Source: Desulfobulbaceae bacterium
GTDB lineage: Bacteria; Desulfobacterota; Desulfobulbia; Desulfobulbales; Desulfocapsaceae
DNA: 11,443 bases
Assembly: GCA_030632405.1 (NCBI GenBank)
Contig: DAOVUU010000032.1
Location: 1-11,443 of the forward strand
Reading direction: 5' to 3'
In this document: positions 1 through 6,512 of the stretch, piece after piece
Position numbering within the stretch: the first letter of the stretch is position 1
Layout: each line of letters begins with the position of its first letter
Position numbers and translations under genes: made by a program
The notes under the pieces: model-generated
Database searches by the model: none
Told to the model about the DNA's origin: nothing
What the model saw: the letters and a program-made list of their open reading frames with translations, nothing else

Positions 1-756
1 GAAATCCAGGAACTTCTTGAGGAGGGTGAGGAACATGGATTGATATCCAGCCTGGAAGAAAAGATGATTTCATCTATCTTAGACTTCAGAGAAACACGAG
101 CCAACGAAATTATGACACCGGCGGCGGAGGTTGTCTCTTTTGATGAGTCCGCTCCTATTGCCGAACTGATCGATATTGTAATAGACAACGGTTTAACTCG
201 AATTCCGATATACAGGGATAACCCGGATCAGGTAATTGGTATTGTTCACGCCAAAGACCTGCTCGAGTTTTGTATTCGTCCACCGAAGGAAGAGGTGATC
301 CTGGAAAAATATCTGAGACCCGTTTATTTTATCCCCGAAGCCAAACTGATAGTCGATCTGTTACCTGAATTCCAGAAACGTAAAGCGCATATGGCCATGG
401 TTACCGATGAGTTTGGCACGATTCGAGGCCTGGTTACTCTCGAGGATATTCTGGAAGAGATTGTCGGTGAGATTGATGATGAATATGATCTTGAGCAGGA
501 TGATGTAGAGAAAATTGATCAGAATAAAGTGTTAGTCCACGCCAGGATCGATATAGAAAAAATTGAAGAGTATTTTGATCTTGAATTTTCAGAAGGACCC
601 TATGAATCGGTTGGTGGTCTCGTTATTCATGCTTTGGGCCGTTTGGCCGTAGTGGGAGAAACCGTCGATGTCTCCGGATTGCGTTTCGAGGTTAAAAGTG
701 CGAGTGACAGGCATCTTAAAAAAATCAAAATAAGTCGGCTTGTATCTGAATCGTAA
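1..756 (+). CDS. corC: CorC/HlyC-family CBS-domain protein, 3' part
   Basis: The reading frame is open from base 1, so the start lies outside the window; 251 residues are visible. Two CBS repeats follow a short acidic helix: the first covers the IMTPAAEVVSF...VIGIVHAKDLLEF stretch (visible residues about 36-90), the second the LRPVYFIPEAK...GLVTLEDILEEIVGEI stretch (about 104-160). A C-terminal CorC_HlyC (transporter-associated) domain covers about residues 175-245, with the typical YESVGGLVIHALGR motif. CBS pairs in this family bind adenine nucleotides, and the family is tied to Mg2+/Co2+ handling and membrane integrity; 'hemolysin' is a historical label. E. coli CorC (292 residues) has no membrane domain, but many relatives carry an N-terminal DUF21 domain, and which type this is cannot be told here. 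It is usually followed directly by lnt; here a reverse-strand gene intervenes. The family call is firm, the exact role is not. Confidence 0.9.
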   Translation, partial: EIQELLEEGEEHGLISSLEEKMISSILDFRETRANEIMTPAAEVVSFDESAPIAELIDIVIDNGLTRIPIYRDNPDQVIGIVHAKDLLEFCIRPPKEEVILEKYLRPVYFIPEAKLIVDLLPEFQKRKAHMAMVTDEFGTIRGLVTLEDILEEIVGEIDDEYDLEQDDVEKIDQNKVLVHARIDIEKIEEYFDLEFSEGPYESVGGLVIHALGRLAVVGETVDVSGLRFEVKSASDRHLKKIKISRLVSES

Positions 757-797
757 TGTGATCTGATTACTTTTGAAACCTGGCCTGACTTTCTAAA

Positions 798-2033
798 TTA
801 CCAATAAGATATTTCCATCTTATTGTTTGTTTTAATCTCATCTAAATACGCCTCTGAAACCTGAATCTCACCAAGTTCAGAGGTGTTTTTAATTTTAACG
901 ATTCTTAAATTATCACGATCAATTCCTCGTGATGCCTTTATAGCCATGCAGACAGCTTCTTTTTCATGCCTGGCAAGCATCGGAATTTTAGAATCTTCTA
1001 TTGATTTACAGGCAAGGCTGTTGGCATACATTGAGTCTAAATCCATTTCATCAAAGACATCTTTCAGCATAAAATCAAAAAGTCCCGCACCGATTGCGTT
1101 CCCATAGCTTTCTCTGGTCAAGCCCAGCAAAATCATCTTTCCAATTTTTGGTATTGGCATGATATATTTTTTTAGCATCGGGCTTCTGCCTATTACATTC
1201 GGGTCAAATCCAGCGCCTGAAATATTTTTCCCTATTTCCTCAACAATTAAAATATCTATATTATCGACCATGAGCCGGGGCATGTTGTTTTTACATATTT
1301 CAACAAGAGCTGATTCTCCTGCTACAAAATCTTTCCCTTTTATAGTTTCAATTTTGAGTGGCCTGCCGTATGCGTTTTCTACGATTCCTATGCCAAATGG
1401 GACATTTGCTTTTTCTTTTATTATTTCAGAAGCTTCAATGAGTACATCTGCAAAATATTCAGGGGCCACCTCATGTATTGCTGAGCAACCCTTATGGTTT
1501 CCAAGGCCAATAACAAGCATTTTTGACAGGCCGCTTTGTATTCTGCCGATAAAATCTGTATGAATTTTTATTCTGTTTATGGGAATAATATAATCGGCTC
1601 CAAGGGCAACGGAATCGAAATACACGGGTATTCCTTCCCCTGTTGTTCTGATTTTTTCAACCTCAACTGAACTGACGATGTCAATATCAAGGAACTTTTC
1701 AGTTATGTTAAGAGATGTTAAAATTTCAAGCTGACCTTCTTTTGTTCCATTTCCATGACTTCCCATTGCCGTGAGAATAAAAGGCTCTGCACCGGAGGTT
1801 TTTATATGGTCAACAACGGCTTTAACTACCAGGTCAAGTTTATGAATGCCGCGACTTCCAATGGCAATGGCCACCTTGTCACCTTTTTTAAACTTGACGG
1901 TGCTATTCATCTTTTCCAGTTGATTTGTCAAAGTATGGGTAACGTCGGTTAATTCATGATTATTGAATTTTTGTGTTACTCTGTACATTTTGGGGAATTT
2001 AATTTCTGTATCTTCTCTAAGTAATATTGCCAT
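798..2033 (-). CDS. LarA-like (DUF2088) protein, function unknown
   Basis: The 411-residue product resembles the lactate-racemase (LarA/DUF2088) superfamily. The N-terminal half has an alternating hydrophobic core (VAIAIGSRGI, residues 54-63), a GSHGNGTKEGQ loop (91-101) and an IHTDFIGRIQSGLSK segment (157-171) leading to GLGNHKG (176-182). LarA binds a nickel-pincer nucleotide through histidines and one lysine; H93, H158, K171 and H180 are candidates, but the H-to-K spacing (13) differs from what I recall for LarA (10), so cofactor binding is uncertain. The C-terminal half carries the motif IVEEIGKNISGAGFDPNVIGR split around 263-283, seen in uncharacterised LarA homologues. No lar maturation genes are nearby. 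The gene is visibly more AT-rich than corC, lnt and prfB and runs against them, suggesting later insertion. The start has only a weak upstream GGAT. LarA-like racemase or epimerase activity is a guess; lactate as substrate is not supported. Confidence 0.75.
   Translation of the reverse strand: MAILLREDTEIKFPKMYRVTQKFNNHELTDVTHTLTNQLEKMNSTVKFKKGDKVAIAIGSRGIHKLDLVVKAVVDHIKTSGAEPFILTAMGSHGNGTKEGQLEILTSLNITEKFLDIDIVSSVEVEKIRTTGEGIPVYFDSVALGADYIIPINRIKIHTDFIGRIQSGLSKMLVIGLGNHKGCSAIHEVAPEYFADVLIEASEIIKEKANVPFGIGIVENAYGRPLKIETIKGKDFVAGESALVEICKNNMPRLMVDNIDILIVEEIGKNISGAGFDPNVIGRSPMLKKYIMPIPKIGKMILLGLTRESYGNAIGAGLFDFMLKDVFDEMDLDSMYANSLACKSIEDSKIPMLARHEKEAVCMAIKASRGIDRDNLRIVKIKNTSELGEIQVSEAYLDEIKTNNKMEISYW
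802..833 (+). terminator. Rho-independent-type terminator inside the 3' end of the convergent gene
   Basis: A perfect 9-bp inverted repeat (CAATAAGAT at 802-810, ATCTTATTG at 817-825) with the 6-base loop ATTTCC is followed on the plus strand by TTTGTTTT (826-833). It lies 46 bases after the corC-type stop codon. The stem is AT-rich, so strength is uncertain. On the minus strand it is not followed by a clear T-run, so it should mainly stop plus-strand transcripts. It falls within the last codons of the minus-strand LarA-like gene. Confidence 0.65.
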
Positions 2034-2282
2034 TTATCAATATCCAACGTTATATTTGAATTTACTTACAATAAAGTTTTATCATTACGATGCACCTTAG
2101 TACGCCAAAATAACAGAACATTTGCACGCCACATAAAGGAAGCCTTTTACTTAGCCATCCTGAAATTTTATTTATGGTTTTTACGCGTTTGTCGTATTTT
2201 ACAAAATACAGTATGTAGATAAATACTAGGAGCTATTTGTACAAAAAACATTCTTTTTAGAAGAATACAGCCGTTTTCAAAA
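2034..2282. other. AT-rich intergenic region between divergent LarA-like gene and lnt
   Basis: This 249-base gap must hold the promoters of the LarA-like gene (leftward) and lnt (rightward). Reading leftward, a TATAAC-like -10 (reverse complement of 2049-2054) lies close to the LarA-like start, without a convincing -35. Toward lnt there is a short inverted repeat (2194-2209) and an AGGAG at 2228-2232, which is 50 bases before the lnt ATG and so is not its ribosome binding site. No significant ORF or RNA gene was seen. Confidence 0.5.
2194..2209. repeat. Short inverted repeat upstream of lnt
   Basis: GTATTTT and AAAATAC are perfect 7-base arms separated by AC. A second, weaker pair (AGTAT, then ATACT about 8 bases on) follows immediately. 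The position 74-89 bases before the lnt start suits a regulator-binding site or promoter DNA, but AT-rich sequence makes chance symmetry likely. No assignment to a known operator family is possible. Confidence 0.35.
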
Positions 2283-3836
2283 ATGTTCATGGTGAGAAAT
2301 ATTTTATTCGTGGCTGCCGCGATAACCGGAATTTTAGTCTGGTTGTCATTTCCAGGTGGTGGTGAGTTATGGCCTCTTCTGTTTGTGGCTCTGGTTCCTC
2401 TGCTTGTTGTGATCCGCAAAGGTTCAGGCAGGGAGGCTGGACTGTGCGGTCTTGTTTCCGGCATTGTACACTTTCTTCTTCTGCTTTACTGGATTGTGAC
2501 CGTTCTGGAACAGTATGGCAATCTGCACTGGACAATTTCTGCACTGGCACTTGTGGCACTTGCCCTCTATATGAGCATCTATCTTCTCATTTTTAGTGTT
2601 CTTGCCAGATACATATTTCTGTCTTTTCCGGCTGGAGTAGTGTTATGGCTGCTGCCCACGCTCTGGGTGGGCATTGACTGGCTGCGCGGTATTCTCTTTA
2701 CCGGTTTCCCGTGGATGGATCTCGGTTATGGCCTCTGGGAAAAAACCGATCTTATTCAGATTGCCGATCTTTTAGGTCACCATGGGGTTACCTGGGCGAT
2801 TGTTTTTACAAATAGCTTTCTGACAATTTTACTGACCCAAAAGCAGAGAGTCACCTCTGCTCTAATTCTTGCCTCGTCTTTTGTTCTGGTCTTTGGCAGC
2901 AGTGCACTCTATTCAAAACTGCGCATCACAGAGATCAGCACAATTATTTCGGATCATAATATAAAACGAATGAAGGTAGGTATTGTTCAGGGGAATATCG
3001 ACCAGAGTCTCAAGTGGTCAGAATCACATCAGAAAGAGACAGTTGACAGATATCTGTCGCTTTCCCGCACTCTTTTTACTGAAAAACCAGTGGAACTCCT
3101 TGTCTGGCCGGAAACGGCGCTGCCGTTTTATCCACAGAATAATGAATATATGAGACTTCTGGAAGAAATGACTGCTGAATATGCTATTGCACTGCTGACC
3201 GGTGCTCCATGGTATGAAATCATAGATCGTAAGGCACGAAAGGTGGAGTTCTTCAACAGTGCTCTGCTCTTGGATCCTGCAGGACAGTTCAGCGGTAAAT
3301 ATTATAAGACACATCTCGTACCTTTCGGTGAATATGTACCGTTAAAGAAATTGTTGCCGTTTCTGGCTCCACTTGTCGAAGCTGCAGGTGATTTTTCTGC
3401 AGGGAAGGTTAAAGAGCCGCTGGTGTGGGGAGATGGTCGGATCGGTGTTTTGATCTGTTTTGAATCTGTATTTCCCGAAATTTCTAGAAAATGGGTTCGT
3501 TCCGGGGCAAATATGCTTGTTAATCTGACCAATGATGCCTGGTATGGCAGGTCAAGTGCCCCTCATCATTCTCTGGCCATGTCGGTATTTCGTGCAGTGG
3601 AGACTCGGCGTAGTCTCGTGCGCTCGGCGAATACCGGTATCTCTGCCTTTATTGACCCGCTTGGCAGGATTGAATCCAGTTCAGAACTTTTCCAGCCGAG
3701 CGGGTTTTCAGCAGAGGTGATGTTATTTGAAGAGACAACGTTCTGGACGAGTTACGGGTATCTGTTTGGACCCTTTTGTCTTTTTCTGGGAGTGATTGCT
3801 GCATCTGTTGCGGCAATGTTGAGAAAAAATACGTGA
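2283..3836 (+). CDS. lnt: Apolipoprotein N-acyltransferase Lnt
   Basis: Lnt transfers the third acyl chain, from phospholipid, to the N-terminal cysteine of lipoproteins in the inner membrane. The 517 residues are close to the E. coli length (512). About the first 210 residues are strongly hydrophobic with several membrane segments, including the conserved LRGILFTGFPWMDLGYG loop (134-150). From about residue 230 a carbon-nitrogen hydrolase (nitrilase-like) domain follows (KVGIVQGNID), with the expected Glu-Lys-Cys triad: E277 in WPETALPF, K342 in YYKTHLVPFGEYVPL and C392 in GVLICFESVFPE. A last hydrophobic segment (about 490-512) anchors the C-terminus. The start ATG at 2283 has no good Shine-Dalgarno; a second ATG lies two codons on (2289) and is equally possible. 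prfB follows after 94 bases. The protein looks intact and functional. Confidence 0.96.
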   Translation: MFMVRNILFVAAAITGILVWLSFPGGGELWPLLFVALVPLLVVIRKGSGREAGLCGLVSGIVHFLLLLYWIVTVLEQYGNLHWTISALALVALALYMSIYLLIFSVLARYIFLSFPAGVVLWLLPTLWVGIDWLRGILFTGFPWMDLGYGLWEKTDLIQIADLLGHHGVTWAIVFTNSFLTILLTQKQRVTSALILASSFVLVFGSSALYSKLRITEISTIISDHNIKRMKVGIVQGNIDQSLKWSESHQKETVDRYLSLSRTLFTEKPVELLVWPETALPFYPQNNEYMRLLEEMTAEYAIALLTGAPWYEIIDRKARKVEFFNSALLLDPAGQFSGKYYKTHLVPFGEYVPLKKLLPFLAPLVEAAGDFSAGKVKEPLVWGDGRIGVLICFESVFPEISRKWVRSGANMLVNLTNDAWYGRSSAPHHSLAMSVFRAVETRRSLVRSANTGISAFIDPLGRIESSSELFQPSGFSAEVMLFEETTFWTSYGYLFGPFCLFLGVIAASVAAMLRKNT

Positions 3837-3930
3837 ATATTTCGTAAGTGCATAAAATACATTTTACTGGTATGAGATCACCGGACTTGGTGACCATTCA
3901 ATTGACAAAATAAATATACAGGAAATCACT

Positions 3931-5041
3931 ATGAGCACAGAAACCGGAGCTGCAGTATCAAAACAGAAACTCATTGACTTGAAAGTCCGCCTGCTTGCGC
4001 TCAAGGAGCATCTTTGACTTAGCAGGAAAGAAAGAAAAACTTGAACAGCTTGAGCAGCAGACTCTGGCCCCCAATTTCTGGAATGATGCTGAGGCCGCCA
4101 AACATGTTCAGAAAGAACATGGGCAGCTTCAGGATACTGTAAAAGGGTGGGAGGCCAAATGGAATGATTTTGAAGAGACGGAACTCCTGCTTGAAATGGC
4201 GATGGAAGAAAAGGAGAGTGATATAGAGCGCGAGATTGCTCTGAAAATTGATACAATGACGGAGGTTATCTCCGCTGCTGAAATGGAATGCATGTTCAGC
4301 GGTGAGCATGATACTAATAACAGTTTAGTGACAATTCATGCCGGGGCAGGAGGTACAGAGGCCCAGGACTGGGTTGATATGTTATTGCGGATGTATCTGC
4401 GCTGGGCGGAGGAACGGGAGTTTAAGACGGCTATCCTTGATCATCTTGCGGGGGATGAGGCCGGAACCAAAAGTGTTACCTTTATGGTTAAGGGAATGTA
4501 TGCATACGGGTACCTTCGTTCAGAGCTTGGCATCCATCGTCTTGTTCGTATCTCCCCTTTTGATACCAGTGGACGGCGACACACTTCATTTGCTTCGGTG
4601 ATGGTAATGCCCGAACTGGATGACACCACGGATATCACGATTGACGAAAAAGATCTTCGGGTTGACACCTATCGTGCCAGTGGAGCCGGAGGACAGCATG
4701 TGAATAAAACAGATTCGGCTATCCGTCTCACTCATCTACCGACCGGTACTGTTGTGCAGTGTCAAAATGAGAGATCCCAGCATCGTAATAAAGATATGGC
4801 AATGAAGATGCTTCTCTCCCAACTCTACGAGTTGGAGAAGGAAAAAAAGGCTGAGCAGCAGCAAGGATTACATGGCGATAAAAAAGGTATTTCCTGGGGC
4901 AGTCAAATCCGCTCCTATGTACTTCAGCCTTACAGATTGATCAAAGATCACCGAACAGATTTTGAGTCGGGTAATGTGGATTCTGTTCTCGGTGGTAATC
5001 TGGATCCGTTTATTAAGGCATTTTTACTCTGGGCGAGGTGA
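3931..5041 (+). CDS. prfB: Peptide chain release factor 2, made by programmed +1 frameshift
   Basis: RF2 recognises UGA/UAA stop codons and triggers peptide release. Translation starts at ATG 3931 (AGGA at 3920-3923, 7-base spacer), reads 28 codons to CTT 4012-4014, meets the in-frame TGA 4015-4017, and continues after a +1 shift at GAC 4016-4018 to the TGA at 5039-5041. The joined product is 369 residues (E. coli RF2: 365). The N-terminal helical domain is followed by HAGAGGTEAQDW at about residues 136-147. The RF2-type anticodon tripeptide SPF lies at 208-210 and the catalytic GGQ at 253-255, both near their E. coli positions. Without the shift only a 28-residue peptide is made. The usual logic is autoregulation: when RF2 is scarce the ribosome pauses at UGA and shifts frame. 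The gene sits at its usual place after lnt and meets the minus-strand regulator gene tail-to-tail 20 bases later. Confidence 0.97.
4003..4018 (+). promoter_or_regulatory. prfB programmed +1 frameshift site
   Basis: The site reads AAGGAG (4003-4008), a 3-base spacer CAT, CTT (4012-4014), TGA (4015-4017), C. This matches the E. coli prfB arrangement (AGGGGG, TAT, CTT, TGA, C), including the 3-base spacing between the internal Shine-Dalgarno-like element and the slippery CUU codon, and the C after UGA that makes it a weak stop. It is a recoding signal, not a sequencing error or pseudogene. Confidence 0.96.
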
Positions 5042-5061
5042 TATCAGCTTTAGGCTACCCT

Positions 5062-6255
5062 TTATTCTGCAGTTTTTATCGACCGCATCACACCCAGCAC
5101 GAATTCGGTGGATGCAAGCAGGTCGGTTTTCAGCCACTTGCTGACTTTCTCAGGATCGTTTTCCGATATTGCATCGATGATTTTCCGGTGATATTCCCCG
5201 CCGGTTCGTGGATCATGGGAAACAGTCTGGCGAAACATTAAATGGTAGTAAGGGCTTGCCTGATCCCAGAGACTTTTTATCATGGAGAGCAGTATAGGCA
5301 TGTCTGCGTTACTGTAGATTGTAAAATGAAACTTGCGATTTGCAGAAAGTATTTTATCCGCATCATTCGTCTTCTGGGCTTCGATGTATTGATTATTTAT
5401 GCCCTTGAGCGTCTCAATACTGTTTTTACCGGCTGCCAGGGTTGCTTTTCGCGCGGCGGTAAGCTCTATCATTAACCGTATCTCAAGAATTTCTTTGAGT
5501 TTCTTCTCCGAGAGCCCATAAACGGTAGTTCCTTTTTGGGGATGAACGATTAATAAATTCCTGGCTGCCAGGCGACCGATGGCCTCGCGGACAGGGATTC
5601 TGCTGATTCCCATTTGTTTTGCCAATGTTTCGGTTATGAGCCTTTCACCTGGTTTTATGCGTGCAGTGACAATTGCATGCTCTAATTCTCTGTAAACCAG
5701 TTCCTGGGTTGTCGGCGTTTGAATGGAGTTTGCTGAATACCCCGGTTCAAATATTGAGGGACTCGGTTCTTTGTTTTCTCTTATTTCTGACAGTTTATGC
5801 TGTGATTCCCACGTTTTTCTCAGGCTCAAAAAACCACTCATCCCTTTTAGTCCGACCCGTTTAAACCAACCACTGACCAGACGCGATGCGCTGGGAAGGG
5901 CCAGGGAACCGTTGCCTTTTCTCGATTTAAAGAGCAGGTCATCTTCGGGTGGATTATTCTGTATAAGATAGCGCTGAAATGATTTATGACTATGTGGTCC
6001 CACTGTTACCGGCACATTGTGTCCATGTCTGCGCCTTAACAGTGAAATTTCCTCACCTACATTTAAATTGACCAGATCTTTAACATGCAGGGTTAAGAGT
6101 TGATTGGCAGTCACTCCAGTTTCAATGGCCAGATCAAACAACAGCAGGTCCCTGGTGTTTGAACCGATAGTTTGTCGCAGGCGGTCAATCTCAGCTGAAC
6201 CCGGTATTGGGTTAGCCTGTTTCTGCCTTTCCTTTGAAAGTGAATTTTGTGTCAT
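5062..6255 (-). CDS. GntR/FCD regulator fused to a tyrosine-recombinase-like N-terminal domain
   Basis: The 397-residue product has two parts. Residues about 182-250 are a GntR winged helix (ELVYRELEHAIVTARIKPGERL, then GISRIPVREAIGRLAARNLL, then KGTTVYGLS), and 255-385 an FCD ligand-binding domain (EILEIRLMIELTAAR; N306/H310 of ANRKFH; H356 of GEYHRK). Such regulators are normally 220-250 residues long. Residues about 20-155 instead resemble the catalytic domain of phage-integrase-type recombinases: LLLFDLAIETGVTANQLLTL (38-57), a hairpin with VPVTVGPHS (81-89), LLFKSRKGNGSLALPSASRLV (107-127 region) and LSLRKTW (143-149). It should be inactive as a recombinase: the box I Arg is T49, the box II His is L143, only R146 remains, and the box III His/Trp and the nucleophilic Tyr are absent. 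The start is fixed by GGAGG (reverse complement of 6263-6267) with a 7-base spacer. Being divergent from the dapF-mttC cluster, it probably controls that cluster and itself. Confidence 0.85.
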   Translation of the reverse strand: MTQNSLSKERQKQANPIPGSAEIDRLRQTIGSNTRDLLLFDLAIETGVTANQLLTLHVKDLVNLNVGEEISLLRRRHGHNVPVTVGPHSHKSFQRYLIQNNPPEDDLLFKSRKGNGSLALPSASRLVSGWFKRVGLKGMSGFLSLRKTWESQHKLSEIRENKEPSPSIFEPGYSANSIQTPTTQELVYRELEHAIVTARIKPGERLITETLAKQMGISRIPVREAIGRLAARNLLIVHPQKGTTVYGLSEKKLKEILEIRLMIELTAARKATLAAGKNSIETLKGINNQYIEAQKTNDADKILSANRKFHFTIYSNADMPILLSMIKSLWDQASPYYHLMFRQTVSHDPRTGGEYHRKIIDAISENDPEKVSKWLKTDLLASTEFVLGVMRSIKTAE

Positions 6256-6262
6256 TCTCGAT

Positions 6263-6304
6263 CCTCCAGGTGCATACTATATTTTGTATAACATTATAAG
6301 GCAA
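6263..6304 (-). promoter_or_regulatory. Promoter and ribosome binding site of the GntR-fusion gene
   Basis: Reading leftward, TTGCCT (complement of 6299-6304) and TATAGT (complement of 6276-6281) are separated by exactly 17 bases, a good sigma70-type promoter. GGAGG (complement of 6263-6267) follows, 7 bases before the ATG at 6255-6253. The predicted leader is only about 15 bases long. The spacer contains a small palindrome (6287-6298) where a repressor could act. Confidence 0.65.
6287..6298. promoter_or_regulatory. Candidate operator within the GntR-gene promoter spacer
   Basis: TATAA and TTATA are symmetric arms around CA. The element lies entirely between the -35 and -10 boxes of the leftward promoter, a position suited to autorepression by a dimeric GntR-family protein. 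Its length and AT content are unremarkable, so chance is possible. Confidence 0.35.
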
Positions 6305-6449
6305 CATTTTTAAAGATATTCGATTTCTCGCCACTGTTTATTGCATGGGGCAGAAAAATTTATTTCCCATAAAAACATGATATTACAGTTAGTTAAGGTG
6401 TGTATTAACCAGTGTTTCCGGAGTGGATCGAATGGTATGTAAAAAACAA

Positions 6450-6479
6450 TTGACAATATAGTGTATGCAGTGTTATCAC
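6450..6479 (+). promoter_or_regulatory. Candidate promoter of the dapF-UroD-mttB-mttC cluster
   Basis: A perfect TTGACA (6450-6455) is followed after 18 bases by TATCAC (6474-6479), preceded by TGT, giving an extended -10 form. A transcript from here would begin near 6486, about 27 bases before the ATG at 6513. An alternative -10, TATAGT at 6457-6462, lacks a good -35. The -10 is weak, consistent with a regulated promoter. Confidence 0.5.
6453..6469 (+). repeat. Promoter motif shared with the divergent regulator gene
   Basis: ACAATATAGTGTATGCA here closely matches ACAAAATATAGTATGCA on the opposite strand (complement of 6271-6287) in the regulator promoter. The two copies have the same orientation relative to their own genes. 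They share ACAA, TATAG and TATGCA with a 2-base shift. This could be a common binding site for the GntR-fusion protein, or just similar -10 regions. Confidence 0.35.
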
Positions 6480-6512
6480 AATATATCATTCAGGCAAATC
6501 GAAGGAATCAAA

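Noticed and set aside
2228..2258. AGGAG followed by a TTG-started 7-codon leader peptide before lnt
   Set aside because: The start codon is weak and out of frame with lnt, and nothing suggests attenuation; chance is more likely.
3878..3893. TCACC/GGTGA hairpin between lnt and prfB as a terminator
   Set aside because: The stem is only 5 bp and is not followed by a T-run; lnt and prfB are probably co-transcribed.
3995..5041. A separate prfB ORF starting at 3995, with the TGA at 4015 as a true frameshift mutation
   Set aside because: The upstream 28 codons have their own ribosome binding site, and the junction is the exact RF2 programmed frameshift motif, so it is one gene from 3931.
5062..6255. 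Active integrase or a mobile-element boundary
   Set aside because: Catalytic residues and the Tyr segment are missing, and no attachment-site repeats or tRNA are visible nearby.
6465..6512. Upstream ATG as the start of the dapF homologue
   Set aside because: It lies inside the predicted promoter and has no Shine-Dalgarno, whereas ATG 6513 has GAAGGA six bases upstream.
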